From the NCBI GenBank assembly GCA_031769625.1, contig JAUIMM010000570.1, positions 1,617,501 to 1,681,500 on the forward strand: a stretch of DNA of 64,000 bases, in the 5' to 3' direction. The position numbers were made by a program, and so were the translations under genes. Below the pieces are notes generated by a model, which was given only the letters and a program-made list of their open reading frames with translations, was not told the DNA's origin and ran no database searches. Shown piece by piece: positions 21,917 to 31,269 of the stretch; the first letter of the stretch is position 1; every line of letters begins with the position of its first letter. Origin of the DNA: Taudactylus pleione (taxonomy: Eukaryota > Chordata > Amphibia > Anura > Myobatrachidae).

Positions 21917-22903
21917 TAGAGATGTGCACCGACCCCCGTGTTTTGGTTTTGGATCTATATCTTCTCTGGTTTTGAATCTGGATTGGTTTTGCCAAAACTG
22001 CCCTTCCGTGTTTTGTTTTTTGTTTTTGATCTGTATTTTTTCTTTTTTAAATGATAAAAACAGCTAAAAGGACATAATTTGGGTCTGTTTTTGTTCCTAC
22101 AGTATTATTAACCTCAATAACATTTATTTCCACTCGTTTCCAATCAATTTTGACCACCTCACAGCTCACTATATAGTTTTCATCCAGTTTAGGCCCCAAA
22201 TTTGCACTAAGCTAGCTGGCTGACTAAGCTAAGCGGCAGAAGTGGGCGGCACAAACACGTGGCAATTCAACTTCCAACATGGCACATCAGGAAATGCTTT
22301 AATTGGAATTAGAGTATGTATGTAGTTGAAGGCAGGGACACTAAGGGTTGATTGGTAGTAAATTTAATTTAATTTTTTGATTCCAAAGTAAATTTATGAG
22401 GGAGAAGGGGAGGGGAGGCATTTACAAAAATTTTTTACTCATTCACATTCACATCACTCCTTGCCCTAGAGGAATCCTTGAGCGCCATGCCTGCTGCTGC
22501 TGCTGCTGGGAGTGGATTTTTTTTCATCCCAAAAGGGGACCAGGAAGACTTCTGGTAGTGTTTTCCAAAACAATTGACTGTTAAATAATCCTTTGCAAAG
22601 CTTCCACATGAAAAGCATTTCCCAACCTGTATAGGGACATTAAAAAAACATAGTTAGTGGCCTCCAAACTGCCACTTACACAAAACAGAAATGTGGATGA
22701 GCGGAACAGGGCAAATGCAAGATTTAAGATTTAAGGTCTTACGCTGTGTCTTTCTTGAGAATCCTGCACCTGCTTCTGCTGCTAGGAGTTGATTTTCATC
22801 CCAGAAAGGGATCAGGAAGAGTGCTTTCCAAAACAATTGACTGTTAAATAATCCTTTGCAAAGATTCCACTTGAAACTTTTTCGCAACCTGTACAGGGAC
22901 ATT
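21917..22903 (+). mobile_element. hAT copy 2, 5' part, with internal tandem repeat
   Basis: It starts TAGAGATGTGCACCGACC, is homologous to the minus-strand end at 5244, and continues into GGATTTTTTTTCATCCC/CCAAAACAATTGACTG sequence that matches the 5' coding part of the relic near 1.8-1.98 kb. A unit of about 287 bp (22478-22764) is repeated from 22765. The repeat is interrupted at 22903 by the Ngaro element and continues at 29859. The upstream segment 21766-21912 is duplicated at about 30085-30191. Confidence 0.75.
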
Positions 22904-23111
22904 GGTAGACGAAATCTGTATAGGATTGAGGATAGATAAGATTGATGGTTTCTGCAAGGTGTTTTGTATATGACAGCCTGTTTGCTGAGTGAAGGGTTTG
23001 TGTCAGGTGGTCAGTTCATCCTATAGGCAGAGGGATAGGAGGAGTTAAATGGAGGATATATAAGGCAGGGTTAGAGGGCAGCTCAGCCTCTTTTGCAGTG
23101 GAATTTCGGAA
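22904..23111 (+). repeat. Ngaro split direct repeat A1 (left end)
   Basis: The 208-bp left terminal repeat is identical by eye to A2. It contains TATATAAG at 23057-23064, a plausible TATA box lying 107-114 bp before the likely Gag start, so the promoter probably lies here. Confidence 0.88.
23057..23064 (+). promoter_or_regulatory. Candidate TATA box in A1
   Basis: TATATAAG lies within the terminal repeat, upstream of the Gag-like ORF; the same motif is present in A2. Function is inferred from position only. Confidence 0.45.
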
Positions 23112-23170
23112 AGGCTGAGTATCACTTGCATATTTATTCCTATCCATTTATACCAACTGTCTCTATCACC

Positions 23171-25378
23171 ATGTCCCGTCCTCGTCGCGATGCCCCCCCT
23201 CCCCGCAGGCTGGCTGAATTTGCTTGTCCCCTGCGCGCTGTGCCAGCCCGAATATCTCCCCCATCCTCCCCTTCCCAGATATATATGTCTTCCCCGAGCG
23301 GCTCTGCCCCGCTTACCGTCGGCTCCCCAGCGGCTGCTGGGTCCGCTCCCTCATCTGCCTGCACACTTTCCCCAGGTGCGTCAGTATCTGGCCCGGCTGC
23401 ATCCCCACCACGCCCCGGCGCCAGCTCTTCTTGCAGCATCACGGCCCCTGCTTCTCCGGCGCGTGACGCGCACGGACATCCCCTTCCATGCACCCTCACT
23501 CTGGTCGGCAGCTCGTCTCCTCTGGCGCCGCTGGGGTCCCCTACCATACCGGTTTTGTCCGCGGCTTCTGAGGGGGCTCTCGGCAGCGTCGCGGAAGTGC
23601 ACGCGGCGTTCTCAGCAGGTCTGCCCCATGCAGTCAGCAGGGGTCACCTGACCTCAGCCCCGTCCTGGCCTTATGTGGGGTCCGGTGGGGGTATATACAC
23701 CGCGGCTGCGACCTCCGCCGCTCTGCTTCCCAGTGGCCCAGCCGGCCTGGCCCATGCGGCGGGCCCGGCGGCCATCTTGCCTCAGGCGCCCATTTTAGGT
23801 GCGGGGTCTCCCTATTTCCCCCGCACCTTTTCACATTTTTCGGGGGGTTCAGTGCAGCGGTTAAGCTCCCCAACTTTGCCCGCAACTCCATTCGCTGGAG
23901 TATCATTTGGGCACATGGTGCCGGTTTCGATTCAACCCCCATGGTACACCCCAGCTGGCAACCAGGCACCATCCTTTAATGTGCCACCTCCTCTTTCTGT
24001 GGCTGGCCCTTCTTGGGGTCAGACTTCTTGGAGCTCAGGCGGAGCTCTGCCGATCTTTACATCTTCTGCTGCTGTTCCTCCTGCCCCCTTTTATTCTCTC
24101 CATTTCGCAGCCCCTCCTTCGGCATATCCTCCTGCTTTTCAGCATGCACAATTTCAGTACCCTTACATGCCAGCTTGGCAGGTTTACCCACCTGCCTCGG
24201 CCGCGCCCCCGCCTTTGCCTTCAGTTTCATCTTTCAGCACGCACCCTGGCCAAAACGCTTCTTCTTTGCCCCCGTCCAGTTTGTCGCCTCTTCCACGGGC
24301 GCCAGCCATTCCTCCTCCTAAGCCGGTCACCATGTCTCTCCCCACGTCGGAGGTTTCCAGGTCTGTTTCTGCGGTGGCTCACACATCTTCCTTAGTTCCA
24401 GGCCTAGAAGTATCTGATGGTCCAGGTGGTGAGGTGTCCGTGGTTCTTTCGTTGCCTGCTTCGGGACAGGAAGATTCAGCACCGGTATCCGAAGCTGTGG
24501 CTTCGTCAGGGGAAAAGTCTGCTGAAGCGGGTCCGCTTCCTTCTGGTTCCGGTGAGTATGAAACTCCTTTATCTTCTTCTGACTCTTCTTCTTCTTCAAA
24601 TCACTCTTCTGGTTCCCCTGCTCACCCCCGTAAAATTGCTAGACTGGTTGCGCGTCGGCTGGCGAAAAAGTCAGGTAGCGAGACTAGGAAGTCTGATGAG
24701 TCAGGGGCAAAAGCGCAGGAGACAGGGGCAGATACAGTGCATTGCGCGAATACTGCGGTGCTACGAGGCTTACGGAAAACTGTAAAAGGCAAAATTCGTA
24801 AAGGGAAATTTGTAGACCTTTTTACGCTCACAGATGACATGAAGAAAGGCTTGGCGCAGGCTAAAAAAGCGGGAGGCATAGGGGAAGATGCTTTCTGTAG
24901 CTTTAATACTTGGTTGAAAGGCATGCTCATATTTGCGACATGCTATTTGGAGACCAGGGCACAGGAGCACGTTAACATTCTCAGGTATCTATTTTTAGTG
25001 CTCGACATGTTCGTCAGGTCTCGTAACTTGGCATGGCGTGAATATGATTCACAATTTAGAAAAAAACATGACGGTTCTTCAGTTATTCCTTTCGGGGTTA
25101 AGGATGTTGAAGTATGGTTAGAGGTCTCTCAACAGCGTCGGCCTCCCTTGGACGGTGCGCCTCCTCGGAAAAGCTATGCTGCCAACAGGCAGGGGTCGAA
25201 AGGAGTGGGGAGAGGGAAATGCTTCGCCTATAACGACTCCAAATGTACTAGGGGGTCGGGGTGTCGCTTTCGCCACTCCTGTCGTCTCTGCGGAGGTGAG
25301 CATCCGGCCAAGGATTGTCGACGTGGGGCAGGAGGTATTTCCCAGGACCGTGCCGAGGGACCCAGGAGTGCTAGTTAA
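23171..25378 (+). CDS. Ngaro ORF1, Gag-like protein with CCCH and CCHC-type zinc fingers
   Basis: The ORF encodes about 735 residues. The ATG at 23171 (MSRPRRDAPP) is preferred over the upstream in-frame start at 23093, because the latter lies inside the A1 terminal repeat. The first ~480 residues are low-complexity Pro/Ala/Ser-rich. A charged region with Ser runs follows, then a more ordered segment (about residues 525-660). The C-terminus has CFAYNDSKCTRGSGCRFRH (C-x7-C-x5-C-x3-H) immediately followed by CRLCGGEHPAKDC (C-x2-C-x3-H-x4-C). These are presumably RNA-binding, and the role as particle or RNP protein is inferred from order and fingers. It overlaps the RT frame, which is open from 25155. 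Confidence 0.85.
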   Translation: MSRPRRDAPPPRRLAEFACPLRAVPARISPPSSPSQIYMSSPSGSAPLTVGSPAAAGSAPSSACTLSPGASVSGPAASPPRPGASSSCSITAPASPARDAHGHPLPCTLTLVGSSSPLAPLGSPTIPVLSAASEGALGSVAEVHAAFSAGLPHAVSRGHLTSAPSWPYVGSGGGIYTAAATSAALLPSGPAGLAHAAGPAAILPQAPILGAGSPYFPRTFSHFSGGSVQRLSSPTLPATPFAGVSFGHMVPVSIQPPWYTPAGNQAPSFNVPPPLSVAGPSWGQTSWSSGGALPIFTSSAAVPPAPFYSLHFAAPPSAYPPAFQHAQFQYPYMPAWQVYPPASAAPPPLPSVSSFSTHPGQNASSLPPSSLSPLPRAPAIPPPKPVTMSLPTSEVSRSVSAVAHTSSLVPGLEVSDGPGGEVSVVLSLPASGQEDSAPVSEAVASSGEKSAEAGPLPSGSGEYETPLSSSDSSSSSNHSSGSPAHPRKIARLVARRLAKKSGSETRKSDESGAKAQETGADTVHCANTAVLRGLRKTVKGKIRKGKFVDLFTLTDDMKKGLAQAKKAGGIGEDAFCSFNTWLKGMLIFATCYLETRAQEHVNILRYLFLVLDMFVRSRNLAWREYDSQFRKKHDGSSVIPFGVKDVEVWLEVSQQRRPPLDGAPPRKSYAANRQGSKGVGRGKCFAYNDSKCTRGSGCRFRHSCRLCGGEHPAKDCRRGAGGISQDRAEGPRSAS

Positions 25379-26973
25379 GGCTTGTTCTCCAGTTCGTTTA
25401 GATTCTCTTATGAGATGGTTACATTTATACCCATGTAGGGAGGATGCACTTTTTCTTTACGAGGGTTTTTCAGTAGGTTTTCGTTTGCCCATAGACAAAC
25501 AGTTGATAGTTAAGGCGTCGCAGAATTTGCGCTCCGCCAGGGATTTTCCCGGGGAATTGAGGTTTAAGGTGCGTGCGGAGGTTTTGCTGGGGAGGATGGA
25601 GGGTCCTTTTCCTTGTCCTCCCTTGCATAATCTCTGTATTTCTCCAGTGGGCGTAGTTCCGAAAAAAGTGCCGGGCAAGTTTCGTTTGATTCAGCATCTC
25701 TCATATCCGCAGGGAGGTTCTGTTAATGATGCCATTCCAGAGAATTGTCGTAGGGTCGTTTACCAATCATTTGACGATATCTTGGAGTTAGTTCGTAGTT
25801 TTGGACATGGCGCTTTGTTGGCAAAATTAGATATAGAATCAGCGTTTCGTTTATTACCAATGCATCCTGAGGCAATGAGATTTCTGGGTTTTAGGTTAGA
25901 TTCGGGTTATTTTGTAGATAAGTGTTTACCTATGGGCTGCGCGGTTTCCTGTGCCTATTTTGAGAAATTCAGCTCCTTTCTTCAGTGGTGTCTACATGCC
26001 GGGACCGGACAAACGGGCATAGCACACTATTTAGATGATTTTCTCTTTATTGGTCCAGGAAGAAGTGACGTTTGTTCTGACCTCCTTTTTTCTGCGCAGT
26101 CCTTATTTAAAGTTTTAGGTGTGCCCGTTGCTAATGAGAAGACAGAGGGTCCGTCTGTTTGTTTATCTTATTTGGGAATTGAGATAGATACGATGGAGGG
26201 CTGTTGTAGACTTCCCATGGATAAGGTTGAGAAACTGAGGGGTCTTATTGAGGTCTGCTTAGCAGAGGATTCGGTTAGGTTACGTAGAGTTCAGTCTCTC
26301 CTTGGATCCTTCAATTTTGCTTGCCGTATTATTCCAGCGGGTAGGGTTTTTTTGTAGAATATTGGAGAGGGCAACAGCTGGCGTGGTTCGGCCGCATCAC
26401 TACATTCGCCTATCTGCGGAGATAAAGGAGGATCTTCGTATGTGGAATAGGTTTTTGATACACTTTAATGGCGAACGCATTTGGCCTTCGCCTCCGTTAG
26501 CGAACAGTTCGTTGCAACTTTTTACGGATGCGGCCGGATCGTCCGGTTTTGGGGCCTTTTTCAATGGGGAATGGTGCGCGGCTCCGTGGCCGATAGCTTG
26601 GCGCGAGGAGGGTTTAACGGAGAACTTGTTGCTGCTGGAACTTTTTCCAATTGTCGTATCAGTTGAACTTTGGTCCGTGCGACTGAGCAACTGTCATGTA
26701 GTATTTTGGTGCGACAATTTGGGTGTGGTTCATGCCATCAACAACCAGCGTTCGTCTTCACATTTTGTTTTGCGTTTGCTCCGGCATTTAGTTTTGCACT
26801 GCTTGGAGTTTAATATTAGATTCAGGGCAAAGCATGTGCCAGGGGTGTGTAATGACATTGCAGACGCGCTGTCCCGTTTTCAATTTGATCGCTTCCGGGC
26901 GCTTGTGCCGTCGGCTTCTAACGTTGGTTTGGTATGCCCCTCGTTTGTGTGGCAGATTATCAGGCCGGCTTAG
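25155..26973 (+). CDS. Ngaro reverse transcriptase/RNase H, one-base frame lesion
   Basis: The first frame (25155-26357) has the RT core: VGVVPKKVPGKFRLI, then LAKLDIESAFRLLPMH with the first catalytic Asp (about residue 226), LPMGCAVSCAYF, and YLDDFLFIG with the catalytic YLDD at about 292-295. It stops at 26355-26357 just after a run of seven T (26347-26353). The next frame continues at once with RNase H: LFTDAAGSSGFG (Asp), LLLLELFP (Glu), WCDNLGVVHAI (Asp) and NDIADALSRF (Asp), to 26973. One T too many explains the break, whether a mutation, an assembly error or, less likely, programmed shifting. The true start is unclear; translation may pass from ORF1 by frameshift or reinitiation. Confidence 0.88.
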
Positions 26974-27854
26974 AAGGTTTGGCGTTAAAGTCGCTTGCTC
27001 CATCGACTTTCCGGGCTTACTCAGCCGCTTGGCGGGATTGGTGCACGCATTGTGCTCTCCCAGACGTGGAGGGTAAGTCTCCGGAACAGTTGATTTCATC
27101 GTTTGTTTGGTTTAGATATCAACAGGGCAGATCTAGAGCGTTTATAGGTTCCGCGCTTGCTGGCATCTCCTTTTTCTGCAAATTAAAAGGTTTACATGAT
27201 CCCACCAAGGCTTTCGTGTTAGTGAAGGCTTTGAGGGGTTGGGCTAAGGGGTCGCCAGCACGTTCAGACTCTCGCCGGCCAATTGATTTGCAGCTTTTGT
27301 CTGGCTTGTTGACTTCAATGGGAAAGATAGCGGTTGATTCTTATGAAACTTTTCTTTTTAGGCTTGCTTTTGCGGTAGCATTTTTTGGGGCGTTTCGTGT
27401 TAGCGAGGTAGTGTCTAGCAATAAAACTTCCACAGTTTCTGGTCTTTTGTTAAAAGACATTGTTTTTCGTGACTCAGTGATACTTTGCAAGCTGCGTTTC
27501 TCCAAAACAGATCAAACAGGCAGGGGGAAATGGGTTACTCTGCATAAGAATAGGGATTTAGACATCTGTCCAGTTCAGTTAGCTGCAGGGTTTATGGAGT
27601 TACGTCCTAGTGGGGGTGCGCAGTGGCTAATTCATGCGGATGGCACACCTCTGACCAAGTTTCAATTTGCAGCGGTTTTTAAGAAAGGTTTGTTAGAGTT
27701 GGGTTTGAATCCTTCAGAGTATGGCACGCATTCTTTTCGTATTGGCGCTGCTACTTGTGCGGCCCTCTCAGGGGCATCTGTGCAGGACATTCAGAAGGTG
27801 GGGCGTTGGAAGTCAGCTGCATATAAAAAGTACGTGCGTTGCGATAAGGTATAG
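26934..27854 (+). CDS. Ngaro tyrosine recombinase
   Basis: The ORF encodes 306 residues and overlaps the end of the RNase H frame by 40 bp. An N-terminal SAM-like region (STFRAYSAAWRDWC...) precedes the catalytic domain. Visible catalytic positions are Arg155 (GAFRVSEV), His266 and Arg269 (THSFRIGA), Trp292 in the place of the second His (GRWKS), and nucleophile Tyr300 (KKYVR). All five fit the family, so the enzyme looks intact. It would integrate a circular DNA intermediate, which accounts for the absence of a target-site duplication. Confidence 0.9.
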   Translation: MPLVCVADYQAGLEGLALKSLAPSTFRAYSAAWRDWCTHCALPDVEGKSPEQLISSFVWFRYQQGRSRAFIGSALAGISFFCKLKGLHDPTKAFVLVKALRGWAKGSPARSDSRRPIDLQLLSGLLTSMGKIAVDSYETFLFRLAFAVAFFGAFRVSEVVSSNKTSTVSGLLLKDIVFRDSVILCKLRFSKTDQTGRGKWVTLHKNRDLDICPVQLAAGFMELRPSGGAQWLIHADGTPLTKFQFAAVFKKGLLELGLNPSEYGTHSFRIGAATCAALSGASVQDIQKVGRWKSAAYKKYVRCDKV

Positions 27855-28142
27855 GGGCGCACCCTGCGTTAACCCGAAAACGTTGCTTACCTGCCAATTG
27901 GTCAACGGTTAGCGTTGAGCAATTGGGGGTGTGAAGGGATTTTTAATTTTTCCTCCCGTTAGCCATGATTTGACCCATTTGGTTCACGGGCAGGTTTTTT
28001 TGGTTTTTCTTCTTCACTCGGGTTCCTGTTTTCCCCAGTTCTGCATCCCTGCTAGTCAGTTGCTATGTGTTACTAAAGTTGTGTTCGTTGGAATTGGGTT
28101 TGGTGCGGTTCTCACGATTAGGTTGTCTCTTTTTCCACAGCA

Positions 28143-28697
28143 TTGGCGGAAGAAGAGGGGCAGGTGTGGCTTCTTGGTCACTCATATATTTTTTGGGCGG
28201 AAAAATATGTGTTGTCCCAAAAACAGGTTTTGTGGCCTCGCAGGTTTAGAGTGCGTTGGATTGGTGTAAGGGGCTTGCGTGTGGCATCTGTTTTGGCACT
28301 GATAGTTTCATCGGTGGCTAAGTGGGGAGTTCCAAAAATATTGGTTTTACATGTTGGTGGCAATGATGTGGGCCAGTTGAAAGGTGTGGAGTTGATTGTC
28401 AGGATTCGTGAAGTGATGGACGAGATACGTTTGCAGTGGCCCACTATTCGGATTGTATGGTCTGAAATGATGCCTCGTTTGACATGGAGGGGAGTGCGCA
28501 AGTATGGTGCTTTGGAGAGAGCGCGTAAGAAAGCCAATGTTGCGATTGCCAAGCATGTGGAAAAAATTGGAGGAATTTTGGTGAGTCATGGCTTTTTGGT
28601 TGGTGATATTGGGAAGTTCCTTCGTCATGATGGTGTGCATTTGAATGCTTTGGGGACCAGATTGTTTGTGAAGGATTTAGTCTCAATTTTGGTGTAG
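28143..28697 (+). CDS. Ngaro ORF with SGNH/GDSL-type hydrolase domain
   Basis: The open frame is about 184 codons. The SGNH blocks are visible: LLGHSY (Gly12-His-Ser14, nucleophile Ser), the Gly of GVRGL (block II), HVGGNDVG (Gly-x-Asn-Asp, block III) and DGVHLNALG (Asp163-x-x-His166, block V). Such hydrolase ORFs are known in some vertebrate Ngaro elements; their role is unproven. The frame begins with a TTG, not ATG. A polypyrimidine tract ending CCACAG lies directly before it (28131-28140), so expression through a spliced RNA is plausible but not shown. It lies 288 bp downstream of the recombinase stop. Confidence 0.8.
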   Translation: MAEEEGQVWLLGHSYIFWAEKYVLSQKQVLWPRRFRVRWIGVRGLRVASVLALIVSSVAKWGVPKILVLHVGGNDVGQLKGVELIVRIREVMDEIRLQWPTIRIVWSEMMPRLTWRGVRKYGALERARKKANVAIAKHVEKIGGILVSHGFLVGDIGKFLRHDGVHLNALGTRLFVKDLVSILV

Positions 28698-28739
28698 TTT
28701 TTTGGGTGGCGGGCCAGTCTTTCCTTAGGGCCTGGCTTT

Positions 28740-29159
28740 GGCGGGAGTTCGCTGCAACTCAGTGGCTTTAGGTGGCGTAAGACAACTTTGTGGGGGCACT
28801 GTCCCTCATTGCCCCTGGCGAATTTGTCCTTCTCTTTGCGGGGGGACCCGGGTGCTGTTTTAGTGCGAAAGCACCTCGGATTGGCCCAGGAGGGAAGTGA
28901 GACTCTCGCATCGTTAGTACGTCTTGAAGGGGGGTCGTTTAGTCGTCCTCCGAGTATTGATCAAGGTGAAAGCTAGAACTGAGTTGCAGCGTCTCTTGGC
29001 CACCCTGGTTAGGTTGATTGAATTTAATTTATAAATAAAAAGCTGTGACCTTTTTTAGCCAAGCTCTGGTGTCCGTGTCTTTATTTATTTGTAACTTAAG
29101 TTAAGTAAGCTAATCAGGTGTTAAGGTATGGTGAAGCAGTAAACCAATGCAGATCTTAT
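28740..29159 (+). repeat. Ngaro split direct repeat B1
   Basis: The 420-bp repeat is nearly identical to B2. It contains AATAAA at about 29034-29039, a candidate polyadenylation signal. The short open frame repeated in B1 and B2 is not taken as a gene. Confidence 0.88.
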
Positions 29160-29367
29160 GGTAGACGAAATCTGTATAGGATTGAGGATAGATAAGATTG
29201 ATGGTTTCTGCAAGGTGTTTTGTATATGACAGCCTGTTTGCTGAGTGAAGGGTTTGTGTCAGGTGGTCAGTTCATCCTATAGGCAGAGGGATAGGAGGAG
29301 TTAAATGGAGGATATATAAGGCAGGGTTAGAGGGCAGCTCAGCCTCTTTTGCAGTGGAATTTCGGAA
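29160..29367 (+). repeat. Ngaro split direct repeat A2
   Basis: It is an identical copy of A1, directly abutting B1. The B1|A2 junction (CTTAT|GGTAG) matches what joining the outer ends would give. A 71-bp unique spacer (29368-29438) separates it from B2. Confidence 0.88.
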
Positions 29368-29438
29368 CCCACCATCCCACCCACATTTAAGTTGTGTTCA
29401 TTAATCTGCTTTTTTCCAATTTAGGTGAGGCACAGCAG

Positions 29439-29858
29439 GGCGGGAGTTCGCTGCAACTCAGTGGCTTTAGGTGGCGTAAGACAACTTTGTGGGGGCACTG
29501 TCCCTCATTGCCCCTGGCGAATTTGTCCTTCTCTTTGCGGGGGGACCCGGGTGCTGTTTTAGTGCGAAAGCACCTCGGATTGGCCCAGGAGGGAAGTGAG
29601 ACTCTCGCATCGTTAGTACGTCTTGAAGGGGGGTCGTTTAGTCGTCCTCCGAGTATTGATCAAGGTGAAAGCTAGAACTGAGTTGCAGCGTCTCTTGGCC
29701 ACCCTGGTTAGGTTGATTGAATTTAATTTATAAATAAAAAGCTGTGACCTTTTTTAGCCAAGCTCTGGTGTCCGTGTCTTTATTTATTTGTAACTTAAGT
29801 TAAGTAAGCTAATCAGGTGTTAAAGTATGGTGAAGCAGTAAACCAATGCAGATCTTAT
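29439..29858 (+). repeat. Ngaro split direct repeat B2 (right end)
   Basis: The 420-bp right terminal repeat has AATAAA at about 29733-29738. It ends CAGATCTTAT, immediately followed by the hAT sequence AAAAAAAACATAGTTAG that matches 22645-22660. Confidence 0.88.
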
Positions 29859-30191
29859 AAAAAAAACATAGTTAGTAGCCTTCAAACTGCCGTTGTACCC
29901 ACTGCCACTTAACCAGTACAGAATCTGTGACAGATAAGTGGACAAGCGGAACAGATCAAATGCAATATTTCAGATTTAAGGTTTTAGTCTTACATTGTGT
30001 CCTTCTTGAGAATTCTTGAGTGCCATGCCTGCTGCTGAGATTGGATTTTCATCCCAGAAGGGATGAAGACATTACATCATACAGACTACAGCAGTTATCG
30101 CCATCTTATGCCAAGCGGTACACCCGGGCCCCTGGGTCCAGCAGGGCCCACACCGCACACCCATATATAATTATACACATGACATGCATAC
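29859..30191 (+). mobile_element. hAT copy 2 continued, then duplicated flank
   Basis: 29859-30070 completes the repeat unit that was cut at 22903. 30085-30191 repeats the sequence found at 21766-21912, upstream of the hAT copy (CAGACTACAGCAGYTATCGCC, then GGGCCCACACCGCACACCC), with a short deletion. This indicates a duplication of the element with its left flank. Confidence 0.65.
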
Positions 30192-30800
30192 TAGAGATGT
30201 GCACCGACCCTGTGTTTTGTTTTTGGATCTGTATCTTCTCTGGTTTTGAATCTGGATTTGTTTTGCCAAAACTGCCCTTCCGTGTTTTGTTTTTTGTTTT
30301 TGATCTGTATTTTTTATTATTTAAATGATAAAAACAGCTAAAATGACATCATTTGGGCCTGTTTTTGTTCCTACAGTAATATTAACCTGAATAACATTTA
30401 TTTCCACTCGTTTCCAGTCATACTGGTATAGTATGTGCATACTAGAGATGTGTTTCGTCTTCCCAACGGACACAGATCTGAAGAAATGTAAAGAACTACT
30501 GGCAGGAAAAAAAGGTAATTTGGAGGTCCTTACACAAACTGGCTTTACTTTACTTGAGCTGCCCACCCTCCAGTGTGTACTTAGAAAGAGTTTTCAGCAC
30601 AGCCGGGAACCTTGTCAGTGGTCAGCCTGAGACTACTTCCCCAAAATGTTGAAAAGATGATGTCCATCAAAATGAACTACAAATACTACGAGAAAGACCT
30701 TTACCGTCAATTACGTGCAAAAATTACAGAGGCACCTGTAATGGTGGATTCCAGGGGGGGACAAATTAATATTGTGTGAAGAAGATTCTACCATCACCCA
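30192..30800 (+). pseudogene. hAT copy 3, internally deleted transposase
   Basis: 30192-30420 repeats the hAT 5' terminus (TAGAGATGTGCACCGACC). From about 30455 the sequence jumps to the 3' coding part: FPTDTDLKKCKELL matches FFPTDRNLKLCKELL of the 83-2114 relic, and about 30640-30785 matches its C-terminal dimerisation region with frameshifts. The central coding part is missing, so this is an internal-deletion derivative. Confidence 0.75.
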
Positions 30801-31269
30801 AGCCTATATCGTTACCCCATCCTGTGTTGTGGATAAATTACAGCTGCGCTCCCTGTTAGATTGGGGATTCATTGTACACTTTAGTGGATGTGAGCTCCAT
30901 TTTTAGTCCATATATCACCACACCCCCTACACATCTTCAGACCTGGGCTACAGGAGGAGCAGCTGCACTCTGGAATACGGTTGCATGGAGTTGCCCCTCT
31001 GACTCACTGAAATTCAGATAGAGGAGCCATGGGTAGGGAGTAGGGACACTATAATCAGAGCAGTTTTAGCTGCTTTATTCTATGTTTTAAACCATATGCT
31101 CTATTTTCACCTTATGTGAATCTCAGTTGAGGCGTTTGTGATGTCATTATGTTTAATATATAATGCACGTTATTTAGCACTTTGTTGTGGTCTTGAGGAG
31201 ACTAATAATGTATTCATAATTGAGGAAAGAAGTGAAAAGTTGCATTTTTTTATTGCTGTGTGTTATTAA

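Larger units (their letters stand above)
22904..29858 (+). mobile_element. Ngaro-type (DIRS-like) tyrosine-recombinase retrotransposon
   Basis: This 6.95-kb element has split direct repeats in the order A1 (22904-23111), ORFs, B1 (28740-29159), A2 (29160-29367), 71-bp spacer, B2 (29439-29858). A1 and A2 appear identical; B1 and B2 differ at one position seen (AAGGTATGG versus AAAGTATGG). ORFs in order are Gag-like, RT/RNase H, tyrosine recombinase and SGNH hydrolase. The outer termini are CTTAT and GGTAGAC, and the internal B1|A2 junction reads the same, as expected if a circular intermediate is made. It sits in a hAT repeat unit with no TSD, as expected for recombinase-mediated insertion. 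The one obvious lesion is an extra T in the pol frame. Confidence 0.92.

Noticed and set aside
23190..24785. Secondary frames of 100-160 codons overlapping the Gag-like ORF
   Set aside because: They are shadow frames of a Pro/Ala/Ser-rich coding sequence with high GC.
28788..29675. A 62-codon frame present twice (28788-28976 and within 29394-29675)
   Set aside because: It lies in the B1 and B2 terminal repeats of the Ngaro element; duplication reflects the repeat, and there are no domain features.
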